A DNA stretch of 64,000 nucleotides from Pseudoflavonifractor sp. An44 (GTDB lineage Bacteria > Bacillota > Clostridia > Oscillospirales > Oscillospiraceae), in contig NZ_NFIH01000002.1 in NCBI RefSeq assembly GCF_002161675.1, positions 124,001 to 188,000 on the forward strand, read 5' to 3'. The position numbers were made by a program, and so were the translations under genes. The notes beneath the pieces are model-generated. The model ran no database searches, was not told the origin of the DNA, and was given only the letters and a program-made list of their open reading frames with translations. Shown here one piece after another: positions 44,410-53,520 of this stretch; the stretch's first letter is position 1; the number at the start of each line of letters is the position of its first letter.

Positions 44410-46350
44410 ATGAAACAGAAGATGCATCGCTTTACCGCCATGGGTCTGGCCCTGTGTGCCGCCCTTGGCCTGTCTGGAACGGCCCTGGCCTATACCCCCC
44501 AGGATGCCACCATTGACTACGGACACACTGCCAGTCTCACCGTCACCAAGTATGACCTCACCGCCGCCACTCAGGCGGGGGTAAGCACTGGTGGGCTGGT
44601 GTCCACCGGCAAGGAAAACCACGAGGCAGAGACCATGCTCCAGGACTACACCCTGGGCGGTGTGGAGTTTACCTACCTGCGCCTGGGCGGCATTGATATG
44701 TACTCGGATCAGGATGCCGCCAATGCCACCGTCCAGGTCATCTACGGGGTGGACAACGAAGATGTGCGGGACACTCTGGGCCTCACCTCGGAGGACGTGG
44801 TGAAAACCGAGGGTGGAATCCCCTGGTATACCTCGGATACCCTGATCGACGCTTTGGAGGAACAGCTCACCGCCAACCGCCGAGCCACCAAGGATGCTCT
44901 GGAGGCGGAGGCCAACCAGAGCGGCACTGCCATGGCCCTCACCGATGACATCACGGGCACCACTTCTGTGGACGGCCTGGACCTGGGCCTGTACCTGGTA
45001 GTGGAAACCGAGGTACCGGAGAACGTCACCTCCACCGTCAACCCCTTCCTGGTGTCCCTGCCCATGATGGACACCCAGACCGCTGACGGCTGGTTCTACG
45101 ATGTCCATGTCTACCCCAAAAACGAGACCGGGAACCCCACCCTGGAGAAAGAGGTGGCAGACCTGGCCCACGGCATCAGCTTCTCCGGAGACATTGACGG
45201 GCTGGGCTACCGGGATGTGGCCACCGGCAGCACCGGGGACGTGATGGGCTACCGCTACCTGTCCACCCTGCCCACCATCACCTCCAATGCCACCCAGCTC
45301 ACCCAGTACCGCTTCGAGGATATGCTCTCTCCCGGCCTGGAGTACAACCAGAACGACGTGATTGTTTGCTGGTATGAGAGCTACGAGGCGGCCCAGAAGG
45401 ACTACACCGTTGCCACCCCTAACACCCCTGCCACCCAGGGCGCCAATGCCGTGGAGATCTGGGAGTGCAATGAGAAGGGACAGGGCACTTATTTCGATCT
45501 GTCTTACTCCAATGGTAGTGACGGCTCCACCATGATGACCCTTCAGTTCAACGAGGCTGGTCTGGAACGCATCAATACCCCCGTGGACAACAGCCAGCAG
45601 GAAGGGCGGTATTCCGACTGGACCTGCGTGGTGTACTACACTGCCAAGATCAACAGCACCGAGGACATGATTCTGGGTGATGAGGGCAACCCCAATACCG
45701 TCACCCTCACCTGGGAGCGCACCAGCCAGGACTATATCGGCACCCTCACCGACGAAGCCAAGGTGTACAGCTACGGCATCCACCTCACCAAGAAGTTCTC
45801 CGCCGGAGGCACCAACTTTGATGCCGTCCAGTTCATCACCCAGAATGTGACCAACGCCACCGGCAACTACTATGTGGTGGCAGAGGCCAACCCTGCAAAG
45901 GGTGTGTACTACGCCACCGGCACCACCACCAACGTGGACGAGGCCACCCGCATGACCCCTGATGAGACCGGCCACCTGTATCTGTATGGTGTGGAGGAGG
46001 ACACTTACCAGCTTACTGAGACCCAGACCGATGCTGGCTACACCCTGCTGGAGGATGTGATCACCGTGGACATCGACACCAAGTACACACCTGGTGTGCA
46101 GGTGGGCTCCCTCACTGCTACCGCCACCGTGGATGGCTATTCCGCCACCATGGAGGCCATGGGGAACAGCGGCAATGCCCTGGTTCCACTGACTGTCCTC
46201 AACACCCGTGGCTTTGATCTGCCCGAGACTGGCGGCAAAGGCACCATGGTGACCACTGTGGTAGGCATCGTGCTGGCCAGCGGGATGCTCACCGGGTGTA
46301 TCGCCCTTCGCTACTGGAAGCGAAAGGGTGAGCTGGATGAAAAGAAGTAA
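44410..46350 (+). CDS. Major pilin (SpaA/FimA type), LPETG-anchored
   Basis: A protein of 646 residues. A signal peptide (~1-27) precedes the pilin motif region GWFYDVHVYPKN (~227-238), whose lysine is joined to the LPxTG of the next subunit by a class C sortase. Cna-B/isopeptide domains follow, with an E-box-like YQLTETQT near 535. The C-terminus reads LPETGGKG with membrane segment and KRKGELDEKK tail. GAGGAGG precedes the ATG. Its 3' end overlaps the first sortase gene. It forms the shaft of a covalent pilus carried by the ICE. Confidence 0.92.
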   Translation: MKQKMHRFTAMGLALCAALGLSGTALAYTPQDATIDYGHTASLTVTKYDLTAATQAGVSTGGLVSTGKENHEAETMLQDYTLGGVEFTYLRLGGIDMYSDQDAANATVQVIYGVDNEDVRDTLGLTSEDVVKTEGGIPWYTSDTLIDALEEQLTANRRATKDALEAEANQSGTAMALTDDITGTTSVDGLDLGLYLVVETEVPENVTSTVNPFLVSLPMMDTQTADGWFYDVHVYPKNETGNPTLEKEVADLAHGISFSGDIDGLGYRDVATGSTGDVMGYRYLSTLPTITSNATQLTQYRFEDMLSPGLEYNQNDVIVCWYESYEAAQKDYTVATPNTPATQGANAVEIWECNEKGQGTYFDLSYSNGSDGSTMMTLQFNEAGLERINTPVDNSQQEGRYSDWTCVVYYTAKINSTEDMILGDEGNPNTVTLTWERTSQDYIGTLTDEAKVYSYGIHLTKKFSAGGTNFDAVQFITQNVTNATGNYYVVAEANPAKGVYYATGTTTNVDEATRMTPDETGHLYLYGVEEDTYQLTETQTDAGYTLLEDVITVDIDTKYTPGVQVGSLTATATVDGYSATMEAMGNSGNALVPLTVLNTRGFDLPETGGKGTMVTTVVGIVLASGMLTGCIALRYWKRKGELDEKK

Positions 46351-47200
46351 AGCGCCTCTTTTGTTGGGGCTGGGCTGTGTGCTGGCTGTGGGGATGATGC
46401 TCTACCCCATGGCCAGCAACTGGCTTTCGGGCCAAACACGCTCCCAGGTCATTACAGAATATGAGACGGCGGTGGAGGTGCTGGACAACCAGGCCACCCA
46501 ACAAGCCCTGGAGCTGGCCCAGGCCTACAACCGAGATCTGCTGGAGCAGAGCTGTTCCATTGCCGGATTCTCTGTCTCTGGTGCCCCAACCCCAGACGAA
46601 GATATCCTCACCGCCCTGGACCCCACCGGAGGCGGTATGCTGGCCACGTTGGAGATTCCCGCCATCGACGTGATTCTCCCCGTGTACTACGGAACTCAGT
46701 CCACCACCCTCACCGCCGGTGTGGGGGTGGTGGAGGGCAGCTCCCTCCCAGTGGGAGGCACAGGAAGCCATGCAGTTCTGGCTGGCCACAGCGGCCTGGC
46801 CTCATCCCGGCTCCTCTCCGACCTGGATCAGCTCACACAAGGAGATGTGTTCTTTCTGCGGGTGCTGGATGAAACCCTGGCCTATGAGGTGGACCAAATT
46901 TCCGTGGTGCTCCCCGACGATGTGAGCCAGATCGGGATTGATCCGCAGGGCGACTATGTGACCCTGCTCACCTGCACCCCCTACGGCGTGAATTCCCACC
47001 GTCTGCTGGTGCGTGGCACCCGGACGGAGTGGACAGCGGAGGACACCGTGGTTGCAACCGCCCAGAACCAAAACCACGAAAGCAGTTGGTGGAGGGAATA
47101 CCGCACAGCTCTGTGCATTGGGTTTGGTATCTATCTTACCATGCTGGCCGTGGCTGTGCCGGTGGTAATTTGGCGGAGCAACAGGACAAGATGGGGTTGA
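46337..47200 (+). CDS. Class C sortase 1
   Basis: A protein of 287 residues with an N-terminal membrane anchor (~5-25) and a C-terminal one (~255-280), the two-anchor form of pilin polymerases. Lid-type DPTGGG precedes the catalytic domain. His is in LAGHSGL (~150), Cys in LLTCTPYGVNSHRLLVRG (~212) and the Arg in the same motif. It joins pilin subunits. ATG 46337 is inside the end of the major pilin gene, so translation is coupled. Confidence 0.92.
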   Translation: MKRSKAPLLLGLGCVLAVGMMLYPMASNWLSGQTRSQVITEYETAVEVLDNQATQQALELAQAYNRDLLEQSCSIAGFSVSGAPTPDEDILTALDPTGGGMLATLEIPAIDVILPVYYGTQSTTLTAGVGVVEGSSLPVGGTGSHAVLAGHSGLASSRLLSDLDQLTQGDVFFLRVLDETLAYEVDQISVVLPDDVSQIGIDPQGDYVTLLTCTPYGVNSHRLLVRGTRTEWTAEDTVVATAQNQNHESSWWREYRTALCIGFGIYLTMLAVAVPVVIWRSNRTRWG

Positions 47201-47282
47201 CACGGCGACGGAAAAAGATGTTTACAGGAGATGTGGTATATGATATTCTGGTGAAAAATCTTTCAGCAAGGAGATGGATTTT

Positions 47283-47465
47283 ATGAAAAAAGAAGAAAGA
47301 TTCGAAGTGGTCTACTCCCAAGGCATGGCTAAGGGTATGGAAATTTGGGTGGACAAGGAAACCGGTGTCAACTATTTGTTTAGCCATTCCGGGTATGCAG
47401 GAGGATTGACCCCCTTACTAGATCGAGATGGAAAACCTGTTATTTCGCCTATTGTCAAGGAATAA
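47283..47465 (+). CDS. DUF6440-family small protein
   Basis: A protein of 60 residues with the family pattern ERFEVVYSQG...IWVDKETGVNYLF and GGLTPLLDRDGKPV. It is cytoplasmic with a beta-rich core; function unknown. ATG 47283 is nine bases after AAGGAG, while ATG 47274 abuts it. It lies between the two sortase genes and is followed by a terminator. Small proteins of this family are frequent in gut ICEs. Confidence 0.75.
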   Translation: MKKEERFEVVYSQGMAKGMEIWVDKETGVNYLFSHSGYAGGLTPLLDRDGKPVISPIVKE

Positions 47466-47490
47466 CGTAAACTGAACAGACTTGCTTTGA

Positions 47491-47523
47491 GCAGGAAATC
47501 TTCCGAGATTTCCTGCTTTTTTC
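47491..47523 (+). terminator. Terminator after the DUF6440 gene
   Basis: Perfect 11-bp stem (47491-47501 with 47506-47516), TCCG loop, T6. Confidence 0.92.
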
Positions 47524-47589
47524 TTTGCAACAGAAAAGGAGTGGATGAAATGAATTTGAAAGCGAATTGTCCCCAGAAGCAGTTACGGC

Positions 47590-48471
47590 ATGGCTAGATG
47601 GCTGCTGGGACTGGCTCTGGCGGTGGATTTGGTGCTGATGGTAATTCTCTGCCAGCCCATTGCTGCCCCCATTGTGTATGAGCAGACGGCGAAAGAGGAA
47701 GTTGCCGTGGTGGAGCAGGGACAGAAAAAGCCAGGGATTCACCAAGACCTGAGAGAAGCCATGGAGGCGTACAACCTCCAGCTGTCCCAGGATCAGTCCG
47801 GCCTGGACAGTGTGGGCAGCTATGAAGCACCGGGGTTGAACTTAGAAGACTACGGAATGGAAGCCGATGATGCCGTAGGCTATGTAGAAATCCCTTCCAT
47901 GGATGTCATCCTCCCCCTCTACCTGGGAGCCTCCAGAGCGCACATGAACGACGGAGGGGCGGTGCTGGGTCAGACCAGTATGCCCATTGGAGGAAACTCC
48001 ACCAACTGCGTCATTGCCGCCCACCGGGGCTGGAATGGAAAAGCCATGTTCCGGGATGTGGAGCTGCTTCAAGAGGGAGATCTGGTGTACCTCACAAACC
48101 TCTGGGAAACCCTGACCTATCAGGTGACGGGAATCTCCATCATCTGGCCCGACGAGGTGGAGGCTGTGGCCATTCGGCCAAGCCAGGATATGGTGACCTT
48201 GCTCACCTGCCACCCCTATATTGTGGGCACCCATCGGTATCTGGTTTACTGCCAGAGGGTGGAGCAGGATACTTCTGTCCAGGAACCCGCTGTGACCACC
48301 CCCAACATCCAGCAAACACAGGTTGCAGTGAAAGCATCACAATCTGAAATCGAGCTTGAAAACCATTTGCAGTTGGTAGCACTGGGACTGAGTATTTGTA
48401 CCGCTGTGGTGCTAATTTACAGCATAGCAACCATCCAAAATAATCGAAAGACAGGTGATAGAAAGAGATGA
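47590..48471 (+). CDS. Class C sortase 2
   Basis: A protein of 293 residues with an N-terminal anchor and a C-terminal one (LVALGLSICTAVVLIYSIA). Catalytic His is in IAAHRGW (~144), Cys in LLTCHPYIVGTHRYLVYC (~206) and Arg in the same strand. ATG 47590 lacks a good site. A strong AAAGGAG precedes another ATG at 47550 whose frame, MNLKANCPQKQLRHG, stops at 47597 and overlaps this start. Either translation is coupled through that short frame or a one-base change has split the N-terminus. It ends overlapping the ArdA-like gene by 4 bp. Confidence 0.85.
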   Translation: MARWLLGLALAVDLVLMVILCQPIAAPIVYEQTAKEEVAVVEQGQKKPGIHQDLREAMEAYNLQLSQDQSGLDSVGSYEAPGLNLEDYGMEADDAVGYVEIPSMDVILPLYLGASRAHMNDGGAVLGQTSMPIGGNSTNCVIAAHRGWNGKAMFRDVELLQEGDLVYLTNLWETLTYQVTGISIIWPDEVEAVAIRPSQDMVTLLTCHPYIVGTHRYLVYCQRVEQDTSVQEPAVTTPNIQQTQVAVKASQSEIELENHLQLVALGLSICTAVVLIYSIATIQNNRKTGDRKR

Positions 48472-49655
48472 TAGGCGCAGAATTGAGCAATATCAACCAC
48501 CCGGAATTTGGTGTTGTTACCATTCCCCTTCCCATCCCCAAAGAGCAGTATGACAGCTGCACCGAGCTGCTGGAAGCGCTGGAAATGGGAAACGCCACCC
48601 GCCAGGACTGCCGTGTGGAGGAACTCCACACTCCCTGGCCGGTTCTGAATCAGCTGGAGGGAACCCAGGTGAATCTGGACGAGCTGGACTATCTGGCTAA
48701 GCGGCTGGATGGCTTCGGTGATGACGAGGTGGCCCAGTTCCAGGCCATGGCTGAGAAACTGGGCCTCACTAGCCTGAAAGACTTGATCAACCTATCCTTC
48801 TGCTGTCAGCAGGCCACCGTCATCACGGACTTCTCTGATTTGGAATCCGTGGGCCGCAGCCACTATATGAACCTCAACGGCGGCTGTGCCAGCCTGGAAG
48901 AACTGGAGAATGTAGATGGTGAGGAATCTGCCCTTCTTCTGATCGAGGGAAATCAAGGTGTGGTCACCCCCTACGGTGTAGTCTACGACAACGGGATGCA
49001 GCTGGAACAACTCTACGACGGCAAGCACCTTCCCTGTTACATCTACGACGATGCTGTGCTGTCCCTGGGTCTGACCCCCAGGGGGAAGCTGGAGAATCCC
49101 AAGGATACCACCTGGCTTTACCTCCCTGCCACAAGAAAACAGCTAGAACGTGGAATGCTGCGCTCTGGCATCCAAGACCCGGAGGATATGTGCTTTCAAG
49201 TAGGGAGCAACGAATTTCCCGCGGAGGTAAATGCAGTGCTGGATTTCAAGCAGGAAAGCATCTTCGACCTCAACGATCTGGCATGGGCTGTGGCCAGACT
49301 TGACCAGGATGACCTTCAGAAACTGGGGGCTGTGGTAGCCTTGGCTGAGCCGGAGAATGCCAGCCAGATCCGTTGCCTGGCGAAAAATCTAGACTTATTT
49401 GAATTTGCCCCTGGTGCCCACACCCCGTCAGAGTATGGAATTTATATGATCCAGGAGTCCGGCCACTTTGAGTATGACCCCAATCTGGACGAGTTCTATG
49501 ACTACGAGAAGTACGGCCTGCAGCACATGAATCAAGAGACCGGTGCATTTACCGACCGGGGATATGTGGCCTACCACGGCACGGTGAGCCTGGAGGTGCT
49601 GATGATGGAAGAAACACACCAAGAAGAACAAACTTTTCAAATGGGAGGTATGTAA
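48468..49655 (+). CDS. ArdA-like antirestriction protein, copy 1
   Basis: A protein of 395 residues. The central region (LNQLEGTQVNLDELDYLAKRL ... YMNLNGGCASLEELE, in parts) matches the ArdA-type proteins of Firmicute ICEs, with several acidic stretches expected of a DNA mimic. Such proteins block type I restriction of incoming DNA. It appears to hold two related halves: LPIPKEQYDSC near the N-terminus and LPATRKQLERG near 220. It is start-coupled to sortase 2 and followed directly by the DUF4314 gene. Confidence 0.72.
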   Translation: MIGAELSNINHPEFGVVTIPLPIPKEQYDSCTELLEALEMGNATRQDCRVEELHTPWPVLNQLEGTQVNLDELDYLAKRLDGFGDDEVAQFQAMAEKLGLTSLKDLINLSFCCQQATVITDFSDLESVGRSHYMNLNGGCASLEELENVDGEESALLLIEGNQGVVTPYGVVYDNGMQLEQLYDGKHLPCYIYDDAVLSLGLTPRGKLENPKDTTWLYLPATRKQLERGMLRSGIQDPEDMCFQVGSNEFPAEVNAVLDFKQESIFDLNDLAWAVARLDQDDLQKLGAVVALAEPENASQIRCLAKNLDLFEFAPGAHTPSEYGIYMIQESGHFEYDPNLDEFYDYEKYGLQHMNQETGAFTDRGYVAYHGTVSLEVLMMEETHQEEQTFQMGGM

Positions 49656-50522
49656 ATGTCAGTTCCAAAGGAATGGCTGAATTTCCTGCGAGAGCAATTC
49701 CCCGCAGGAACCCGAATCAAACTCAGAGAGATGAAAGACCCGTATGCCCCGCTGCCCCCCGGCAGCACCGGCACCCTGGACTACATCGACGATATCGGCC
49801 AGTTCCACATGAAGTGGGACAACGGCAGTGGCCTTGCCCTGATCATTGGAGAGGACAGCTTCTCCGTGATTCCACCGGAACTCACCACCCTGAAGCTGTA
49901 TATGCCTCTGACAGCGGACCTCTACACCCGCAACGAGTACAGCGACATAGAGGAGGACTGTACCCAGCTGGATGGCAAAATGCTGCGTGGCTACGAAGGT
50001 GACATTCTCAGCGCTCTCACCAAATACCGTATGCCGGAAGAAATGGAGCGTGGGCTGATGCACTGGTACAGCGAAGATGACAGCGTCAACCGGAAAGTCC
50101 AGTCCGCTGTGTTCACGGTCGAGGATCGAAACGGCCAGCTCTGGGGTGTTGCGGAATGCCGTGTTGCAGGGACCCTTACCCCGGTGGAACTGTCCAACCT
50201 GAAGGAGTACATCTCTGGACAGGCATCGGATGGCTGGGGCGAAGGATTTGAGCAGCGGGATATCTGCATTGGTGACGACGAGCTGTATGTCCATCTGTGG
50301 AGCTTCGACGATTGGAGTATCCAGACGGAGGAGGAGCGCTTCTCCCCCAAATTGGCAGAAGGATTGCCGGAGATGTGCTACTCCACCCTGCCCACTACGG
50401 GCCAGCTGATTTGCATCAAACGAGGTGAAACCGGCTACCACCCCTCGGAGTGGGACACCGGCGACAAAGAGCGGAATGTGGAACTGGCCGACCAGCTCAA
50501 CGAGCACCTTGGCGTAGAGTAG
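49656..50522 (+). CDS. DUF4314-domain ICE protein
   Basis: A protein of 288 residues. The N-terminal ~70 residues match DUF4314, a small SH3-like fold ([19 protein letters not shown], then [22 protein letters not shown]). The rest is acidic, with a long helix-rich part and the segment [20 protein letters not shown]. That segment recurs in other ICE proteins that sit beside ArdA genes. GGGAGG lies about nine bases upstream of the ATG. It is probably a cytoplasmic accessory or antirestriction-type factor. Confidence 0.65.
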   Translation: MSVPKEWLNFLREQFPAGTRIKLREMKDPYAPLPPGSTGTLDYIDDIGQFHMKWDNGSGLALIIGEDSFSVIPPELTTLKLYMPLTADLYTRNEYSDIEEDCTQLDGKMLRGYEGDILSALTKYRMPEEMERGLMHWYSEDDSVNRKVQSAVFTVEDRNGQLWGVAECRVAGTLTPVELSNLKEYISGQASDGWGEGFEQRDICIGDDELYVHLWSFDDWSIQTEEERFSPKLAEGLPEMCYSTLPTTGQLICIKRGETGYHPSEWDTGDKERNVELADQLNEHLGVE

Positions 50523-50524
50523 AT

Positions 50525-50680
50525 ATGTGGCAGAGACAGGCCATGGAGGTGGGCAGTATGTGTGGCTGGGATGTCCCCGGCGCAGACCCTGCCAAGTATC
50601 AGGAAGACTACGTGCAAACCGGGCCCCCACCGAAGCCCAGCGCAGCGGGTTTGGTGGGGAGAGGAGTTCCGGCGAAATGA
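50525..50680 (+). CDS. Small ICE protein, 51 aa
   Basis: The frame reads MWQRQAMEVGSMCGWDVPGA and continues to a stop at 50680. The DPAKYQEDYVQTG part looks like authentic coding sequence and lies in the transfer-operon direction between two ICE genes. No strong RBS is seen, but the start follows the previous stop by two bases, so coupling is possible. Function unknown. I would treat it as probable only. Confidence 0.45.
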   Translation: MWQRQAMEVGSMCGWDVPGADPAKYQEDYVQTGPPPKPSAAGLVGRGVPAK

Positions 50681-50746
50681 GTGAGCCTTGTCCCCAGGAC
50701 GAGGCAAAGGATATGGAGCATGGAACGACGATAGGAGGGATGACCC

Positions 50747-51913
50747 TTGGATAATGCGTTCTGCATTGCGCTCTACGGGAAACATAATCAATACAGCTGC
50801 CTGGAGCTTCCGGCTACCTACTACCAGCTCCAGGATGCCATGGATAAGCTCCAAATGGCCCCCCGCGAAAAACCGGACCTGGAACTGCTCCATCCGGGAG
50901 CTTTCCCCTTTCTCCATGACCATCTGAGCTCGGACTGTGACCTCTACCAGCTCAACGCCCTGCTAACCAGGCTGGAGGGGCTGAGTGACATGGAAAAGGC
51001 CGCTTTCGAAGGACTGGTCCAGATGGAAGCCGCCAAGGACTATGGTCCCATCCCCCTCTCCCTCCTGCTGGATCTGGCTTACAGCACGGACTGCTGTCAT
51101 GTGGTCAACGCCACAACAGATGAGCAGCTGGGCAGATTCTATGCCGAGAACGATTTTATCCCTGCACTTGAAAAAGTTCCCGATTCCATCTTTGACTATC
51201 TGGACTTTGCACAGCTGGGCCGAAAAGCCCGATTTGAGGAGGGCGGTGTCTTCGTCAGCCATGGCTATGTGATCCAGCACGAAGACCTCAAGCAGGTACA
51301 TGACAGCCTGGACGTAGTTCCCAAGCCTCCCTCCTACGCTGTTCGCCTGCTGGTGGCCAGAGGTTTCAATCAACAGGAACCCAGGGTTACTCTGGAACTC
51401 CCCGCCACACAGAGCCAGCTGTCCCGTGTGCTGGAAGAGCTGGGCGAATCCGCTTCCTGGGACCAGGTGGTCTTCTGGACCGAGGACAGCGCCATTCCCG
51501 ATCTGCTGGAGAACCTGGAGTGCAATGACATCCAGGATCTGAATCAGCTGGCAGAGGCCATCAAATGCCTGGAGCGGTATGGACAGCTCACCAAACTCAA
51601 AGCAGTCATCCTTGCCACCGACTGCCACGAGGTCGTCGCCGCCGCTCACATTGCGGAAAATCTGGACGACTACCTGCTCCAACCCGACCAGCGCAGTCCC
51701 AAGGAGGTGGCACTCCAGAAGCTGCACACCATCTTGGATGAGCAAACCCTTTCCATGCTGCAAGAGCACGTCAATCTCAATGCCTACGGTAGAGACATCC
51801 TGGCAAATTCCAACGCAGTCCTGACCCCCTATGGGCTGGTGGCGCGAGAAGATGGCGAACCCCTCCTCTGCCCTACTTCTGACCCTAAACTGGGAGGGAT
51901 GCAGATGCAGTAA
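50747..51913 (+). CDS. ArdA-like antirestriction protein, copy 2
   Basis: A protein of 388 residues, TTG start set by AGGAGGG seven bases upstream. It is a diverged paralog of the 48468 product: LELPATYYQLQDAMDKL and LELPATQSQLSRVLEEL mark two related halves, as do the LNQLAEAI and YQLNALLTRL stretches. It is acidic overall. It would protect transferred DNA from host restriction. It ends shortly before a terminator/antiterminator-like leader. Confidence 0.68.
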   Translation: MDNAFCIALYGKHNQYSCLELPATYYQLQDAMDKLQMAPREKPDLELLHPGAFPFLHDHLSSDCDLYQLNALLTRLEGLSDMEKAAFEGLVQMEAAKDYGPIPLSLLLDLAYSTDCCHVVNATTDEQLGRFYAENDFIPALEKVPDSIFDYLDFAQLGRKARFEEGGVFVSHGYVIQHEDLKQVHDSLDVVPKPPSYAVRLLVARGFNQQEPRVTLELPATQSQLSRVLEELGESASWDQVVFWTEDSAIPDLLENLECNDIQDLNQLAEAIKCLERYGQLTKLKAVILATDCHEVVAAAHIAENLDDYLLQPDQRSPKEVALQKLHTILDEQTLSMLQEHVNLNAYGRDILANSNAVLTPYGLVAREDGEPLLCPTSDPKLGGMQMQ

Positions 51914-51947
51914 ACCGTAACCCTCTCATATTCCCAAACAAAACACA

Positions 51948-52013
51948 CAGGGGCCGTACCCGAAAGGGACACGGCTCCTGCTTTTTTGTTGTTCCTTGTT
52001 CGGGTATGGCCCC
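51948..52013 (+). promoter_or_regulatory. Leader with mutually exclusive terminator and long-range stem
   Basis: Terminator fold: CAGGGGCCGT (51948-51957) with ACGGCTCCTG (51971-51980), plus CCC-GAAA-GGG inside, then a run of Ts. Alternative fold: GGGGCCGTACCCGAA (51950-51964) with TTCGGGTATGGCCCC (51999-52013), 15 pairs with one G-U. The two cannot coexist. The long fold ends just before the ribosome binding site of the next gene. Confidence 0.75.
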
Positions 52014-52027
52014 GGAAAGGAACAATG

Positions 52028-52330
52028 ATGCGAGAACAACAGGTATTGGCCTATCTGAAGGCCGTGTGCAAAGGCAGAAAAAACATCCAGAAAAGCCGTC
52101 AGATCGAGACAGCACTCCACATCAGCGGCACTGAACTGCGTAAACAGGTCCACCGTCTGCGCAAAAAGGGGCATCCCATTGCCAGCAGCCAAGACGGTTA
52201 CTTCTATGCCGTAACCGCCGGGGAGGTCTATTCCACCATTGGCCAGTTGAGAGCCATGGAACATGGTCTGAAGTTGGCCAGGGAGGGACTGGAGCGATCT
52301 CTGGACTCCTTTGGCGGTGACGTCGATTGA
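52028..52330 (+). CDS. Helix-turn-helix regulator, 100 aa
   Basis: A winged-HTH-like N-terminal half (VLAYLKAVCKGRKNIQKSRQ, then IETALHISGTELRKQVHRLR) is followed by a helical tail (AMEHGLKLAREGLERSL). The first helix pair and ELRKQVHRLRKKG with a YFYA wing fit a DNA-binding protein. ATG 52028 has AAAGGA at a better distance than ATG 52025. It overlaps the start of the methylase gene by 4 bp and lies behind the switch-like leader, so it probably regulates the ICE. Confidence 0.65.
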   Translation: MREQQVLAYLKAVCKGRKNIQKSRQIETALHISGTELRKQVHRLRKKGHPIASSQDGYFYAVTAGEVYSTIGQLRAMEHGLKLAREGLERSLDSFGGDVD

Positions 52331-53295
52331 AGAGCTTTATCCCATGGGTGGGCGGCAAAGCCAAGCTGCTTTGGCTGATCCACCGTCTGGCTCCCCCACA
52401 TTTTTCCCGGTTTATCGACGTGTTTGGTGGCAGCGGCACCGTAACCCTCAACCGTCCCATTCAACAAGGCTGCATGGAGGTATACAACGACTTCAACAGC
52501 GACCTGACCAACCTCTTCTGCTGCGTCAAGAACCGAACTATGGCCCTGCTTCTGGAGCTGGGCTTTCTGCCCCTGAACACCCGAGATGATTTCAATGTGC
52601 TGTACAAATTCTTCTCCAAGGAAGAATTCACCGACGATTATCTCAGCCAAGAGATGGAGCTGACCCAGCGATATCTGGAGCCGCCTGATGGAGAGGCCAT
52701 CCGCAGAATGATGCTGGAGAGGGCTCCTCGTGGAGACGTCCGCCGGGCCGCAGACTACTTCAAGCTTATCCGATACAGCTTCAGTGGCGGGGCCAAGTCC
52801 TTTGCAGGAAAAACCTGCGACATCCGTCGCTTTTTTCACCTGGTCTGGGAATGCTCCCGCAGGTTGGCGGAGGTCATCATTGAAAACAAGGACTGCGTGG
52901 AAATTGTACGCCAATACGACCGGAAAGGTGCGTTTTTCTATTGCGATCCTCCCTATTACGAGGCAGAGGGCTGCTATGCGGTGGTCTTCCCAAAGGAGGA
53001 TCACCAGCGGCTCCACGATGCCCTCCTGAATTGCGAAGGGTACGTCATGGTGTCCTACAACTACTGTCCCTATATCGTGGAGCTGTATCAGGAGTTTTAT
53101 ATCTTCTACACCACCCGACCCAACAGCATGTCCCAGAAGGCAGGCAGTGAGTACGAAGAAATTGTCATCACCAACTACGACCCCCGCCGCTACAACACGG
53201 CAATGAATTGGCAACTGAGTATGTTTCACCTGTCCCCCACCGACGAGTACGAGGGCCGTTATACCCTGATCCATGAACCAAATCAAAATACTTAA
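52327..53295 (+). CDS. D12-class DNA adenine methyltransferase (Dam type)
   Basis: A protein of 322 residues. N-terminal FIPWVGGKAKLLWLI and FIDVFGGSGTVTLN form the SAM-binding site. The catalytic DPPYY is at ~206 (FFYCDPPYYEAEG). A target-recognition part lies between. It methylates adenine N6; the target sequence cannot be read. No restriction enzyme is next to it, so it is an orphan that may shield the ICE from host restriction together with the ArdA-like proteins. TTG start overlaps the previous stop. Confidence 0.9.
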   Translation: MKSFIPWVGGKAKLLWLIHRLAPPHFSRFIDVFGGSGTVTLNRPIQQGCMEVYNDFNSDLTNLFCCVKNRTMALLLELGFLPLNTRDDFNVLYKFFSKEEFTDDYLSQEMELTQRYLEPPDGEAIRRMMLERAPRGDVRRAADYFKLIRYSFSGGAKSFAGKTCDIRRFFHLVWECSRRLAEVIIENKDCVEIVRQYDRKGAFFYCDPPYYEAEGCYAVVFPKEDHQRLHDALLNCEGYVMVSYNYCPYIVELYQEFYIFYTTRPNSMSQKAGSEYEEIVITNYDPRRYNTAMNWQLSMFHLSPTDEYEGRYTLIHEPNQNT

Positions 53296-53313
53296 CGATA
53301 TGGAGGAATGAAC

Positions 53314-53520
53314 ATGACATTTATCAACTACACCAACGACGGAAAAGCCGTCATCCAGTCTGCCGCCCTGATTCTGAGCGGTCTGGAGCAAGAGGAAACC
53401 TTGGAGTTGCACACCCTGGAAAACGCCATCGTCCTGCTCAAGCCGGAGATGAAGCCTGTGGAGAAAGCCACCGCTATGATGACCCTGATGCGGCTGGTCA
53501 ACAGCCTGGGGCAGATATGA
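53314..53520 (+). CDS. Small ICE protein, 68 aa
   Basis: Reads MTFINYTNDGKAVIQSAALI, then a helical C-terminus (KPVEKATAMMTLMRLVNSLG). Two helices appear to pair around EQEETLELHTLENAI. Nothing identifies a function. ATG 53314 is seven bases after GGAGG; ATG 53308 is too close. Its stop overlaps the next start. Confidence 0.55.
   Translation: MTFINYTNDGKAVIQSAALILSGLEQEETLELHTLENAIVLLKPEMKPVEKATAMMTLMRLVNSLGQI

Noticed and set aside
43849-45975. Open frame of ~700 codons antisense to the pilus genes
   Set aside because: Same cause: a shadow of the adhesin and major pilin, with a low-complexity Gly/His/Val composition.
50677-50754. 25-codon frame (MSEPCPQDEAK...) with AGAGGAG upstream
   Set aside because: Very short, overlaps the start region of the second ArdA-like gene, and its apparent RBS and start could serve only for coupling. 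Not enough evidence to list it as a gene.
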